Of a stretch of 64,000 nt of DNA, positions 33,273-43,177 are shown piece by piece. Positions within the stretch are counted from its first letter, which is position 1. Every line of letters begins with the position of its first letter. Source of the stretch: Cymbomonas tetramitiformis (Eukaryota > Chlorophyta > Pyramimonadophyceae > Pyramimonadales > Pyramimonadaceae); contig LGRX02026029.1 in NCBI GenBank assembly GCA_001247695.2, positions 35,098-99,097 of the forward strand, given 5' to 3'. Below the pieces are notes generated by a model. The model saw nothing but the letters and a program-made list of their open reading frames with translations, was not told the DNA's origin and ran no database searches. The position numbers were made by a program, and so were the translations under genes.

Positions 33273-33522
33273 TATAAGAAAGTAGATATATAGCAATATA
33301 TGTACTGCCAGAAGAATGTCAAAAGCACAGTGAGATAGGGTTCTCGGTTGTCTAAAGTCGGATTAAACTGTAAGATAATCGGGTTTAAGCTGGCGGACAG
33401 ACCGTGACACACGAGCGGAGCAAAGAGCAGGCACTGCAAGTGACATCCGAGCAGGCGAGGGGTGACACAGGGCACCACAGACCTCCCCCCTTATGGGGGG
33501 TGAAAGTCAGTGTTCCCATGAA
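33273..33522 (+). repeat. 250-bp direct repeat, copy 2
   Basis: Second copy of the 31743-31992 repeat. Its terminal ATG (33518-33520) opens the gag-like frame that follows, so the repeat may supply a leader or promoter. Confidence 0.85.
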
Positions 33523-34326
33523 GAATGTTGAAACGCCGGAGTCACCGTCCGGACCGTCCTTGTTACAAGAGCTATCGTTTGGTGACCAGGCAGCTCCTGG
33601 GCGTACTGACTCTCCTCCTCCGGCGAGGAATGTGTTGCAGAGAACGTCCTTGGCGGAGGATGTTGCGGGGGGGGCAGCCTTTCTCTCCGTCCGCAGGCGT
33701 CCCGTGATGAAATCCACCAGGTGACGGGAGAGAGGCCGACTATCCCCGATATGACGGTGAACGCCTTTAACGGGCTGAACTTTTTCGTGTTGCCGAGCAA
33801 GGACCTCCTGCTGAACCCCTCAATCTTCAAGTCCGAACACCTTCGGAAAATCTGTGCCAAGGTCCCCGGTCCGGAAGTCACGAACAGCCAATCCAGAGCC
33901 ACTATGGTGAAGAATCTGGAAAGTTTCCGCGAGGTGCTTGAGAAGTCCCGTACGGTCCCGACGGGGGATACGGCTCAACCTGTGGTGCTGACCCCGCGTG
34001 CTGATCTGAGCGCGGGGGGGCGGGTCCCCCCGCCAATGGGGGACGTCCCGATCGACTTGGTGTCCCAAGAATCGGGACAGCAAACCCCTCCCGTCGTCCC
34101 TGTTACCGAAGGCACGGGCCCCCGGCGGCCCCCGTCCCCGTTGCACGTCCGGCCGGGAGCCTCACAGACCCCGACGTACCCGCCGGCGGGGTTCGGCCCG
34201 TACGTGGACCCGAATGCGGCGCCAAGCCCGGAGCAAGGACTTTTCTCTGGTCTTAATCCTCCCGCAAGCCAAGTCCAAGAACCTCTTCAACCAGCCCAGG
34301 TAGCTAGCCCGAGCACTCCTGCTTGA
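33518..34326 (+). CDS. Gag-like Pro-rich ORFs, frame change near 33721
   Basis: From ATG 33518 a frame runs to a stop at 33724; an overlapping frame from 33721 continues to 34326. The second contains a compact helical-looking segment (MTVNAFNGLNFFVLPSKDLL and after) and then a long Pro-rich tail. The composition and position after a direct repeat suggest a retroelement gag or capsid-like protein, but I see no diagnostic motif. The frame change implies decay or an unrecognised intron. Confidence 0.35.
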
Positions 34327-34875
34327 CCTCTCCTTTCCTTTAGAAGTTTGAATTCCCTTCGGTTAGTTTGCTAGGGCCTTCTTTCTTCCCGGTAGCTTGA
34401 AAAAACTTAATCAGCCTGTTCAACCCGTTTCACTAATTAGGAATTCCTTCCCCTCCTTTAAGAATAGTCCGGTCCCCGTCCTAGTCCCAAAGGGTAATTA
34501 GTTAGGGCCCTTGCAGTAATCTAGGAGCGCAGTACCCGTGCTTGTAGGCGCTACCTAGGTGGTGAATTTATGGTTCTTGTGAATTTTTATGCTTGCTGTT
34601 TGTGGCCTGCCAAGTTTAAGTATTTGACTTACTTTGGAAGTTTGAATTTAAATGCTGCTTGTGTCCCGTGGGGACAACAAGAATTGATGTTATCCTCACA
34701 CTGAGTGAGGCTCTTCTTGGAAGAGTATTACCCCGTGGGGGTTTTTGTTGCTTGAAATCCTCAGACTGTGAGGTGTCTCCTCTTTACCCCGTGGGGGTTG
34801 TTTGTGTGAACAATGAGTTTCCAAAATCTGGTCGGATGTAAGCTCCTGGTGTAGGCTTTCCTGACACAAAATTGG

Positions 34876-35133
34876 TTGAAATTACAGGCTCAGGAGGCCA
34901 ATGAGGAAGTGGTACTCACGAGGACAATGCCTGCCCCAACGGTGGGAGACGACTGTGCAATCTGCTTATCTAGCCTGCTGGGAGAGAGCATGCCATGTGT
35001 TTCAACTGCATGTAATCATCATTATCATGTAGCCTGCTTTGATGGCCTAGATGAGATATATCATTTGTCCAGCCTAGTCCAGCCGGCAGCAACCCATGCG
35101 GTATTCACCATGAATTATAGGGAAAGTGGTTAG
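34876..35133 (+). pseudogene. Truncated RING-like finger
   Basis: DDCAICLSSLLGESMPCVST followed by ACNHHYHVACFDGL gives the first six ligands of a RING-H2 finger. The last Cys pair is missing in this frame; CPA followed by a stop occurs in another frame. An acceptor-like TGAAATTACAG lies at about 34887. Possibly an exon of the surrounding gag-like element. Confidence 0.45.
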
Positions 35134-35219
35134 TAGGTGTCCATTGTGTAGGACCTTTCTGGTGGTGGATGAACTCCCATACGGGGAGGACAGATTCACA
35201 TATCTGTGGTAGGCATAAG

Positions 35220-35640
35220 TGTATAATTATGATGAGGGGAAGTTTGCATGAGGGTTGTAACTTCCTAATTGTGGCATGGTTTCAAATAATTTGGCATTAA
35301 TTGTTGTGATTATGATGGAAATTGGTTGTTGTGATTATGATGAAAATAATTGCTGTAATTGAGATGAAAATATTGCTATTTGTAAAAGATAAGTTTGTTA
35401 AGGATTACAAAATTTGAATTGCTGTGAAAAGGATTGCTAAAAATATGATTAAAATTAATTGTGTTACTATGATGATCGAATTGCTGTGATTATGACAAAA
35501 TAGTTGCTGTGATAATGGACAATAATTACTGGAATTGTGATGAAAATGATTGCTTTGTTTGATGTGAGGATAGATGAAATATAATGACTGTGATCCGATC
35601 GATGAATGGTTGCATGCTTATGACAAGCTGAAGTTGATAA
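35220..35640. repeat. AT-rich degenerate TTGCTGTGATTATGATGAAA repeats
   Basis: Many imperfect copies of a ~22-bp unit (GATTATGATGAAAATAATTG) fill this stretch. No coding potential. Confidence 0.7.
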
Positions 35641-35808
35641 ATAATGATTAGGGAGGGTGTTGTGATTGCCTCAGATTATGGCCCCTTATGATTATTGCAT
35701 TACGTGCATTATCAGAGTGGGGGCGAGAAGATGCTACTGTTGTAACACATTATTATGCATGTTTGTATCAAGACAAAGAAAGATATGTGAGTGTTTCCTC
35801 AACCTCAA

Positions 35809-36532
35809 GTAAAATGAAGATGGATGGTGGTATGAGGGAGCAGGCTCCCTTGGGATTGGCATCATCGGTGACGCCGGGATTCGACATTCAGGCATACGTG
35901 GACTCGGTACTCCAAAGATCCATGCAAGAGGCGACCAAGGGGGTCTCCAACTGGTTGAAAGCCCACCGATTGAGAAGCGAGCTATTGGAGTGGTGCCTGA
36001 CCCCGGGGAAGGCAGTACCGGAGATACCGAAGCTGATGCGGAAGGTGGCAGCTGCCTTTGGCCTGCCGGGAGCCAGTTCGAGGGAGCCGGAGACTCCTCA
36101 GTCCTTATCGATTCCCTTGCCACTCTCATTGAGAGGGAGTTGGCAGGAGGTACTAGGGATGCGTCCTTGCTGGACAATCACATTGCCCTGTTTGCACCTC
36201 AACAAATCAGGGCTACGGTTCCAGAGTGCGAGAAAGATTATGCGCACGAGTCAGAACTGCAGATGTTCATCAAAACTCAATCCAAGAAGGCCTCGTTATC
36301 GGGAGCCACTAAGCATATTACTGCAAAACCGGGAGCTCCTGCAGATAGTGATGCCAAATGCCCGAAATGCCAGGGGTCACATATGCTGCGGGACTGCAAG
36401 TCTCCTTATGCGTTGAACAAGGATGGATACATCAATGTGACTTGGGTGGACAAACGAAATAAGCATGACAATAGGAATAACCAGAACCAGTTGGCTCAGC
36501 TGCCACCACCTCCTCAGAGGGAGCCTGCCTAA
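35809..36532 (+). pseudogene. Gag-like protein with CCHC zinc knuckle, frameshifted
   Basis: A frame from about 35809 (MKMDGGMREQ) stays protein-like to about 35985. The product then continues in the frame that ends at 36532. Near its C-terminus lies CPKCQGSHMLRDC, a C-x2-C-x3-H-x4-C knuckle typical of retroelement nucleocapsids, then a basic, Asn-rich tail. One frame change separates the halves. No protease or polymerase follows. Confidence 0.5.
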
Positions 36533-36640
36533 AACCGTCGAAGTTACCAGAATTCTGGGCTGTATATTATGTAAATAGTGTATCAATAATTTGGGAGCGG
36601 GTCAGGGTGCATGTCTTACCGTGTAACATCAGATTCCGGG

Positions 36641-37065
36641 TTTAATATTAAATGGAAATGCACTGTTTCATGTGGAATGGATTTACTTGATAAAATGATT
36701 TTGCATTTTTGTGAATTTGCTCTACGTTAGATTTCGAAATTTCACTTTGGCTGATTTTGCTTTACGTTAAATTTCGGATTTCAGTCTTCGGGATGCTGGA
36801 TTTCGAATTTTGGATTTTCTTTTTGCTCTAAATTAGATTTCGTGTGTCAGTCAATATCAAATGGAAATGCGTTGTTTCATGAGGAATGGATTTGCTGGAT
36901 AAGTTAATTTTGCATTTTTGGTGAATTTGCTCTACGTTAGATTTCGAAATTTCGATTTGGCTGATTTTGCTCTACGTTAGATTTCAGATTTCAGTCTTCG
37001 GGATGCTGGATTTCGAATTTTGGATTTTGTTTTTTTGCTCTACGTTAGATTTCGTGTGTCAGTTT
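36641..37065. repeat. Two-copy ~215-bp tandem duplication
   Basis: Both copies contain AAATGGAAATGC, GCTCTACGTTAGATTTCGAA and CAGTCTTCGGGATGCTGGAT in the same order. Several substitutions separate them. Confidence 0.8.
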
Positions 37066-37644
37066 CGGAACACTGGATTTCGGACTTTGGGATGCATATC
37101 TCAAATTGGAGTGCTTCGCGATTGCAGGCAATTAATGCCAATTAACTTGCCTGCACGGACCACCTGGTGCCCGTCCGTCATAGAAGCCTCCCTTTTAACA
37201 TGGGGATGCTGGACGGTTAGAGTACTGACCGCAACGGGTGGGTTACTCTACACGAGTAACACACCGGAAGTGGCCAGGCTCGAAAATCGTCCATCCCTTT
37301 CCACGAGATTGGGGCCCGGTAGAGACCGGGGTGCGATTTTCGAGGATCAATTCTTCTAAAAGAAAGGGTGCTCTGGTGTGGTTGTTGTCTCGAACAGGGA
37401 CACGAGCCAAACTCAATAAAGCCTACTGAACACTGGGTGGGAAGGATGTCATGACCAGGTCGTGGCATCGTGACCCGAAATCGCGACGTCACATCGTCAA
37501 GGCGTGTCGCAAGTGTCGTCGCTTTCGTTTCGCCGGCGATTTCTGGCGAAATCGTACCTGCTCGCTTCCAAGATTCGATCTTGCCTCGACTTCTGTTGAT
37601 AACGCATTACCCTCTGAAACTCGACACTCTGCGCTACACATCGA

Positions 37645-37680
37645 TTGGGGCATGCCCGCTGCGCTGCGGGCATGCCCCAA
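37645..37680. other. Perfect 15-bp-arm hairpin
   Basis: TTGGGGCATGCCCGC at 37645-37659 and its exact complement at 37666-37680 enclose a 6-nt loop. The GGGGCATG core is the unit of the array 550 bp downstream. Confidence 0.85.
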
Positions 37681-37756
37681 GTACGTATGCCCCAACGCTT
37701 GAAAACAAGAAATAACTTTTTCGCGCCTGTCTGCCTATTACCTCTTTCTCGTGAAA

Positions 37757-38035
37757 ATGCCTAGCGTTTCCCGTGACCCAGCTGAGTCTGCCGAAAGGTA
37801 TATCGCAAAAGTCGAAAACCGCATCCGTGACGGCGTAGATGCCGACGGCTGCTGGCTTGTGGAGCACTGCGTGGCCTGTAAGTTCGACCCCATCTTAAGG
37901 AGAAAAGAAAGCCTGCGCTGTCGCAAAAAACATGATGGGCCCAACTGGTACACCAGCGTCTTCCCCGCTAACGGTCGTTGCTTGGTGGAGTACTGCGTGG
38001 ATAAGACCCAGCATCTTGCCTGGTACGCTTCCTAA
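37757..38035 (+). CDS. Small Cys/His-rich ORF, possible His-Me endonuclease zinc loop
   Basis: From ATG 37757 the ~92-residue frame contains GCWLVEHCVACKFD, CRKKHDGPNWY and CLVEYCVDKTQHLAW. The spaced Cys and His residues, with a C-x3-...-HL ending, loosely recall the zinc-binding loop of His-Me (I-PpoI-like) homing endonucleases, but the match is weak. No other domain. Confidence 0.3.
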   Translation: MPSVSRDPAESAERYIAKVENRIRDGVDADGCWLVEHCVACKFDPILRRKESLRCRKKHDGPNWYTSVFPANGRCLVEYCVDKTQHLAWYAS

Positions 38036-38199
38036 CCCTTCTCCGATAATCTTCCTGCACACAGCATGCACGCTTATCGCGCGTTTTTTTATGGCAGGAT
38101 CAAGTCGCGCGATGAAGACACCGGGCTCTACACCGTTCAGGACGCAACCCCCCCCATACGCGTTCCATGAGCGCGTTACTCTGGAGTGCCATTTCATGA

Positions 38200-38492
38200 G
38201 CATGGGGCATGGAGAATACAGTGTACCGTGGGGCATGGGGCATGCAGTAAGCAGTGGGGGCATGGGCATGGGGCATGGGGCATGGGGCATGGGGCATGCA
38301 GTAAGCAGTGTGGGGCATGGGGCATGGGGCACGGGACATGGGGCATGGGGCATGGGGCATGGGGCACAGTACAGTGCATGGGGCATGGGGCATGGGGCAT
38401 GGGGCATGGTGGCAGGCATTGGGGGCATGGGGCATGGAGCATGGGGCATGGGGGAATCTGTGTACCGTGGGGCATGGGGCATGGGGCATGGG
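38200..38492. repeat. GGGGCAT microsatellite-like array
   Basis: About 290 bp consist of GGGGCAT heptamers with interspersed GCAGTAAGCAGTG and GGTGGCAGGCATTGG breaks. Frames on both strands stay open through it and code HGAWGMG or PMPHAPC peptides; these are by-products. Confidence 0.95.
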
Positions 38493-38570
38493 GCAAATGC
38501 TGACCTCTGCCGACGGTTCGCCTGTTTCCGGATCGAAAACCATAGCCCCTTCAGCAACCCGAATGGTGCG

Positions 38571-39482
38571 TCAGGCATGTTGCACGTCTTTTGGTTTGAT
38601 ATTCTGGTTGTTCCTATACTGGAAACGGAGAAACTCGCGAAGAATAGGACTAATCTCTCGCCTAAAGAAATCGATACGGGTGCCGTCTGTGATCCTGAGA
38701 TCGTGAATTAAACACCTGGGAGGGCACGTGCTGATACAGTGGTTACGATGTTCCATGTTGAGGTAGGTTGCTGGAACGACAGGAATCTCGTCACCCACCA
38801 AAAAGGAGCGCACGGGCACACCAATCCGAAAGGATGCAGAGCAGTCACAAAACCGCGCAGATCTGTTTTGCTTGACCGATGTGGCCACACGTTGAACAAC
38901 GCCTTCAGGAGGGGGAGCACATGCGGCTTTGGCAGCTTTGCGTTTCGACCAGTCCGACTGGAATCCGCAGCGACACGCGTAGTGATGCTTGTACGGCCAG
39001 CCGTCATGCGCGGGACGAGCCTTGGCTAAAGTGCGATCTGTCTTGGGTGGTTTGGTTTTCCTAGTGGCGTCCTTCCTAACGCGCATGATGGAGAACTGCT
39101 CCGGATTAGGATCACTGGAAGGGGATCCGTAGCAACCTTCGCCCCGAATGAAATCTTGTACGCGAAGAACAGGAAGGTAGGTTGTTGGGAGGAGTTTAGT
39201 AGGTGATGCTCTCGCCATGGTCTCCCAGGACCAGTGAAGATCGTGGCGAGTAAGGCGACCCCAAGGGATGCGGTATTCATGACCGCCAGTGGAGGATAAG
39301 GTGAACACGGTATCGGCAAGGACGTTGGCATGGTCAGAATGCATGTTGGGGCAAAGAGGTTGGGAAACTGCTGGCTCTGTGCGAGCCTCCGCGGTGCTCG
39401 CATGCGAGGCAACCAAATGCGACGCAAAGCCGAACATGCAGCGCGCATGCCCACGAAGGGACATGCGTGAAAAGCAGGACAT
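38571..39482 (-). CDS. MULE-like transposase N-terminal fragment
   Basis: The 303-codon frame includes HYACRCGFQSDWSKRKAAKA and then CDCSASFRIG followed about 30 residues later by HRNHC. This arrangement resembles the FLYWCH/WRKY-GCM1 type zinc finger at the start of many MULE transposases. The frame ends near the GGGGCAT array and no DDE core follows, so it is probably truncated. An upstream minus frame (39528-39857) may belong to it, with a stop or intron between. Confidence 0.35.
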   Translation of the reverse strand: MSCFSRMSLRGHARCMFGFASHLVASHASTAEARTEPAVSQPLCPNMHSDHANVLADTVFTLSSTGGHEYRIPWGRLTRHDLHWSWETMARASPTKLLPTTYLPVLRVQDFIRGEGCYGSPSSDPNPEQFSIMRVRKDATRKTKPPKTDRTLAKARPAHDGWPYKHHYACRCGFQSDWSKRKAAKAACAPPPEGVVQRVATSVKQNRSARFCDCSASFRIGVPVRSFLVGDEIPVVPATYLNMEHRNHCISTCPPRCLIHDLRITDGTRIDFFRREISPILREFLRFQYRNNQNIKPKDVQHA

Positions 39483-40006
39483 GCCTCACCAACAGAAAAG
39501 CAATAGACACCGGACGGGTTAGGTTAATTATAAGTCTGCGTTAGAGAAGTAACGTCGTTCCACAGCAAGATCCCCGGCGAGTTGCGTCCATATAGGGAGT
39601 CCATGTCTGTTGTAAAGTACCCAAAAGAAACCGCAATTGCTAGTGGGTGGGAGCCGACGCCGAAGATGGGCTCGGAAGGTGAGAGGTAGATCTAGAGCGT
39701 GTTCCTCACACAAAGAGTAGAACTCCAAGCGCCAGTGGCGCACGCGAGGAACGGCGTAATTCGTCGTCTGTCGAATGGACGCAGGGTTATAAGGACGAGC
39801 AGCTTCCAGCTCCGCGTCTGGAGGGAGCAGTTCAACCGCCATAAGCGCAGCCACCAACCCGAAAAACAGAAATGTTTACAAGGAGGTACTCTAGAAATGC
39901 AAAGGGTTTTCGCGCGAAAAGAATATCTCATGTTTCTCTTTTCGCGCGAAGAGAAACATCGCTTATTTGATCGTTTTTGGTTGCCTCGCATGCGAGCACC
40001 GCGGAG
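39387..40006. mobile_element. 620-bp segment flanked by a perfect 31-bp inverted repeat
   Basis: The 31 bases at 39387-39417 (CTCCGCGGTGCTCGCATGCG and so on) are exactly mirrored at 39976-40006. No clear target duplication is seen. A further dyad (TTCGCGCGAAAAGA with its complement) lies at about 39909-39950. A foldback or MITE-type element is likely. Confidence 0.65.
39528..39857 (-). CDS. Hypothetical ORF within the inverted-repeat segment
   Basis: A 109-codon frame with protein-like composition (TFRAHLRRRLPPTSNCGFFW). No domain recognised. It may be the 5' part of the MULE-like fragment downstream. Confidence 0.25.
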   Translation of the reverse strand: MVAALMAVELLPPDAELEAARPYNPASIRQTTNYAVPRVRHWRLEFYSLCEEHALDLPLTFRAHLRRRLPPTSNCGFFWVLYNRHGLPIWTQLAGDLAVERRYFSNADL

Positions 40007-40143
40007 ATTTAGTTTTGATCACTAAATCGACTATTTGAGGCACAGGTAACATTTGCACATGATATTCATGAGTTAAATAAATGTTTTTTCTTATAGCGGC
40101 GGCCCCCGTGAGACTTTAGGTGTGTGGTTGAACGACACGATTT

Positions 40144-40251
40144 AGGGGTGCAATTTCACCAAAAGCTTGAAGAAAATGGTGGTCCTACCACAAGGACCAC
40201 CGTTATTTTGAGTATTAGGAGTCACATGCGGGGCTCACGGTGATGCTCATG
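40144..40251 (+). repeat. 108-bp dispersed repeat with hairpin, copy 2
   Basis: Second copy of 13116-13223, including the GGTGGTCCT hairpin. It ends about 200 bp before the MULE terminal repeat. No gene follows directly. Confidence 0.85.
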
Positions 40252-40601
40252 GTTATACATCTTGAGTTTATGACCAAATAAGATAACTGAATCGGTTACT
40301 TCGCACCCTCATCATCATTTCCGCTCTATTTCAGCATGGCGCATGTTCAACACAATGCAAATTCCGAATTTAGTGAATTCCGGACTTTAGAAATTGGCAT
40401 TCATCCATTCTAAAATGTACACGCCAGTCGAAAAAGGAAAAAAGGTTATCGAGGAATAGATTGCTCCAAAATGGGGAATAGAATTTTCGATCTGTTTTTG
40501 GGGAATAGATTATATGTCACATGTAACCATGCTTAATTCAATCGAGCGCCAAAAAATTTTACAAGCAGTTTCACTAGCACACTCCCCAACACTTCACAGT
40601 C

Positions 40602-42576
40602 ATGGAGGACCAGGAGGAGGAAAATTTGCAGTTCACTAGCCCCGGGAAGGATGGACGAGAAGTTTATGAGGATTCCGATCCCGAGGATGAAATTGAGGAG
40701 CTCTGTAGGCGCAAGCGGACACGGACGCACGAGCGTAAAGAGTGGGTGGCCTTGCTAAGTGCTTCATCTTTCGATAGGTGTATGGAAAGAATTAAGGAGG
40801 CGTGTTCTGAAGGCTTCTCCAAGGCGGACAAACCTCACATAGCTAAGAGAACGGGCAATATTACACACAAGTTTAAGTGCTCGTTCTACAAGTCCAGCGG
40901 TTGTCAAGCGTTTTTCAAAATCATACAAAAGTCGAGCGAGTGTTGTGACTTGTTCCAGAGTGGAGAACACGATCACGCGGGATTCTTCAACAAAGGCTTG
41001 AACCCTCGAGTAAAAACCTATTTGGACACGCACTTGAAGATGGGCAAGGGGCCAAAGTCCGTGTTCCTAGAAATGAAGGACGACCTCAGCCTCCCGACAG
41101 TACCGGCTTACGCAACAATCTGCAATTATGCCTACAACAATAAGTACCGAATTTGGGAAACAGAAGATATTAAAACCTACGGTAACTATATGCACGAGTG
41201 CGTGACAGCTAACTTGTTCGCGATCCCCATCACGGACCTCGACACCCCCGGGGTGTTGTGCATGTTTGACGGCCAAGTTCTTCTTCAAGACGGAAGCTAC
41301 GCCGATGTTCCTGCGTACAAGGATAACTCACGCAACAACTTACCTCCCTTGATTTTCCAAGCAACTTCTTGCTTGGAAATCATGGTAGCTTGGCGGCATG
41401 ACAAGTGGAGGGAGGACCCAGCCGTTTGTGAACGGCGCCTACAGCAAGAATTTGAAAAACTCTTGGCGTCAGACGGTTGTTCCCACTTCCTGGAGCTCGC
41501 GTCCAATCTTTTGGCATGTCACGGGTGGAGTACCAAAAAGTCGCATTTCTACAAGGGCAAGCTAAACCTTCGGGCGCTTTTACGCAACTACCAGCAACTT
41601 GTTGAGGACTACCAACTTCAACAAAAACGAAAACGCTGGACCGTGATCTACACTACTTGGGAACTACTTCAAGTTTTGTCCACTAGCGACCACCGCTCTC
41701 GGGACGACACCTACAAGACCAACTGGAACGGCTTTCCCGTTGAGTTCGGCGGTACTTGCTGGTTGGATAAACGTTTCAGAATGGGCTACATGGCCTTGAA
41801 GTCCCACGAGGACGCATTCGCCTCTGAGCTCGTGGACTTTCTCGTCCTTCGGGCAATACGCATTTCCTTTGGCGTTTTGTGGCAACCCAAGCTTCACACG
41901 CTTGACCACTCCCTAGCGTTTTACAATGCAAACTTGTCCCTACCCAAAACCGCTCAGGTCGTCTTCAATCACCTAGAGCGGGGAGACCGTGTTGACGAAA
42001 CCATTAACGACGAAATCATAACGGTGGAGGACGTCAAACAAGGCATATGTTGGGCACACTGCAAGATGAAACTCAACGAAAAGTCTAGCATGTTTAACGA
42101 CGCTAATAACGTCGAGAGCTTCAAGACCGGCGTTGCCGGTGTTCACCGTATCACGCTCACTTCTGTGCGCACCGAAGCCTTCAAGTTGTTGATGTTGTCC
42201 TTCGAGGAGGAGGAGGAGTACATATGCTCGTGGTTCGTGGACTTTTGGTGGGGCCAATGGAGTGGTTGGGTGCTAGGGACGATGCCTCCTGGCAAACCTT
42301 CCACGCAAAATAGCCCCGAGTCCAACAATCGGTGGGCAAAGGCAGCTCTGTGCAACGGCAAACAGCTACAACTGGCTCGGTTTCATAAAAGTGCTATGAA
42401 ATATGTTCGCAACGAAACTATTTTCGAGCGCGAACATCCTTTGCCTACTGGTCCAATTGTGCGACACGATATGTGGCGGGAGGCCCTACTCATGGTGGAA
42501 AGCAACGTCATGGAACTTATGACCAAGGCGACCCGCTTACCCCACCTACCTGACGAGGAGACCATGGTGTTCGTGT
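40602..42576 (+). CDS. MULE transposase, N-terminal and catalytic part
   Basis: From ATG 40602 the protein has an acidic start, a FLYWCH-type finger (FKCSFYKSSGC...GEHDH, about residues 88-127), and a MULE-like RNase H core. Core landmarks are DDTYKTNWNGFPVEF (~368), a conserved CWAHCK block (~485) and ESNNRWAKA (~570). The native frame ends at the hAT insertion point 42576/42577; the printed frame adds SRLGID from hAT sequence before a stop. Removing the hAT element and one target-site copy joins this exactly in frame to 46660, giving about 874 residues without stops. MULE transposases cut and paste their own DNA; here the copy is disabled only by the insertion. Confidence 0.8.
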
Positions 42577-42599
42577 CAAGGCTGGGAATCGATTAGTCG

Positions 42600-42930
42600 A
42601 GGAATTATGATTAATCGATTTAACACTGTATACAACTATCGAATCGATTTGCGATTATGACAAATTAGGAATCGAATAGGTTTGCAAGTATGACAAATTA
42701 TAAATCGAATAGGTTTGCGCTCAGGACTAATCACAAATCAAATAAGTTCGGCGATTACGACAAATTATAATCGAATCGGTTCCCACCCTGGACTAATTAC
42801 TAATCACATAGGTTGCGCGATTACTGGGTACATGAATCAAATCGGTTATGGTGGGTAATATACACCAATCGAATCGCTTTTCAGGAAATCGCCTTAGAAT
42901 CGCATATACACGAAAATCGGTTTGCGCCGT
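42600..42930 (+). repeat. hAT subterminal AATCGAATAGGTTT repeats, left
   Basis: About nine spaced copies of AATCGAATAGGTTTGC variants alternate with GACAAATTA or GACTAATTA. They are in the same orientation as those at the right end. Such clusters are the usual binding sites of hAT transposases. Confidence 0.8.
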
Positions 42931-43177
42931 CATGAAAGTCACCGAAAACCGGTTCTGTCATAACCTAATTGGCGGTATGGTCTGATATTTCGGTTTGATA
43001 TTTTGGTCGAATTGCGACTGGCCCTCGGTACTTGTCCCTGGAGAGCCACGTCCATGTGTCTCACTTGAAATTTTGAAATTTAAAATTTTCAGCTGTTCCA
43101 ACAGCTCGTCCAGCACCCTATATAGCAGCTATTCCCAGTTCAACCACTCATCAGAAGTTCAGAACTCTATCATCATC

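Noticed and set aside
37895..38711. Large ORFs on both strands through the GGGGCAT array
   Set aside because: Open frames exist on both strands because the array lacks stop codons; composition is purely repeat-derived.
42577..42600. Natural C-terminus of the MULE protein at the stop near 42596
   Set aside because: The last six codons lie beyond the target duplication and belong to the hAT end; the true frame resumes at 46660.
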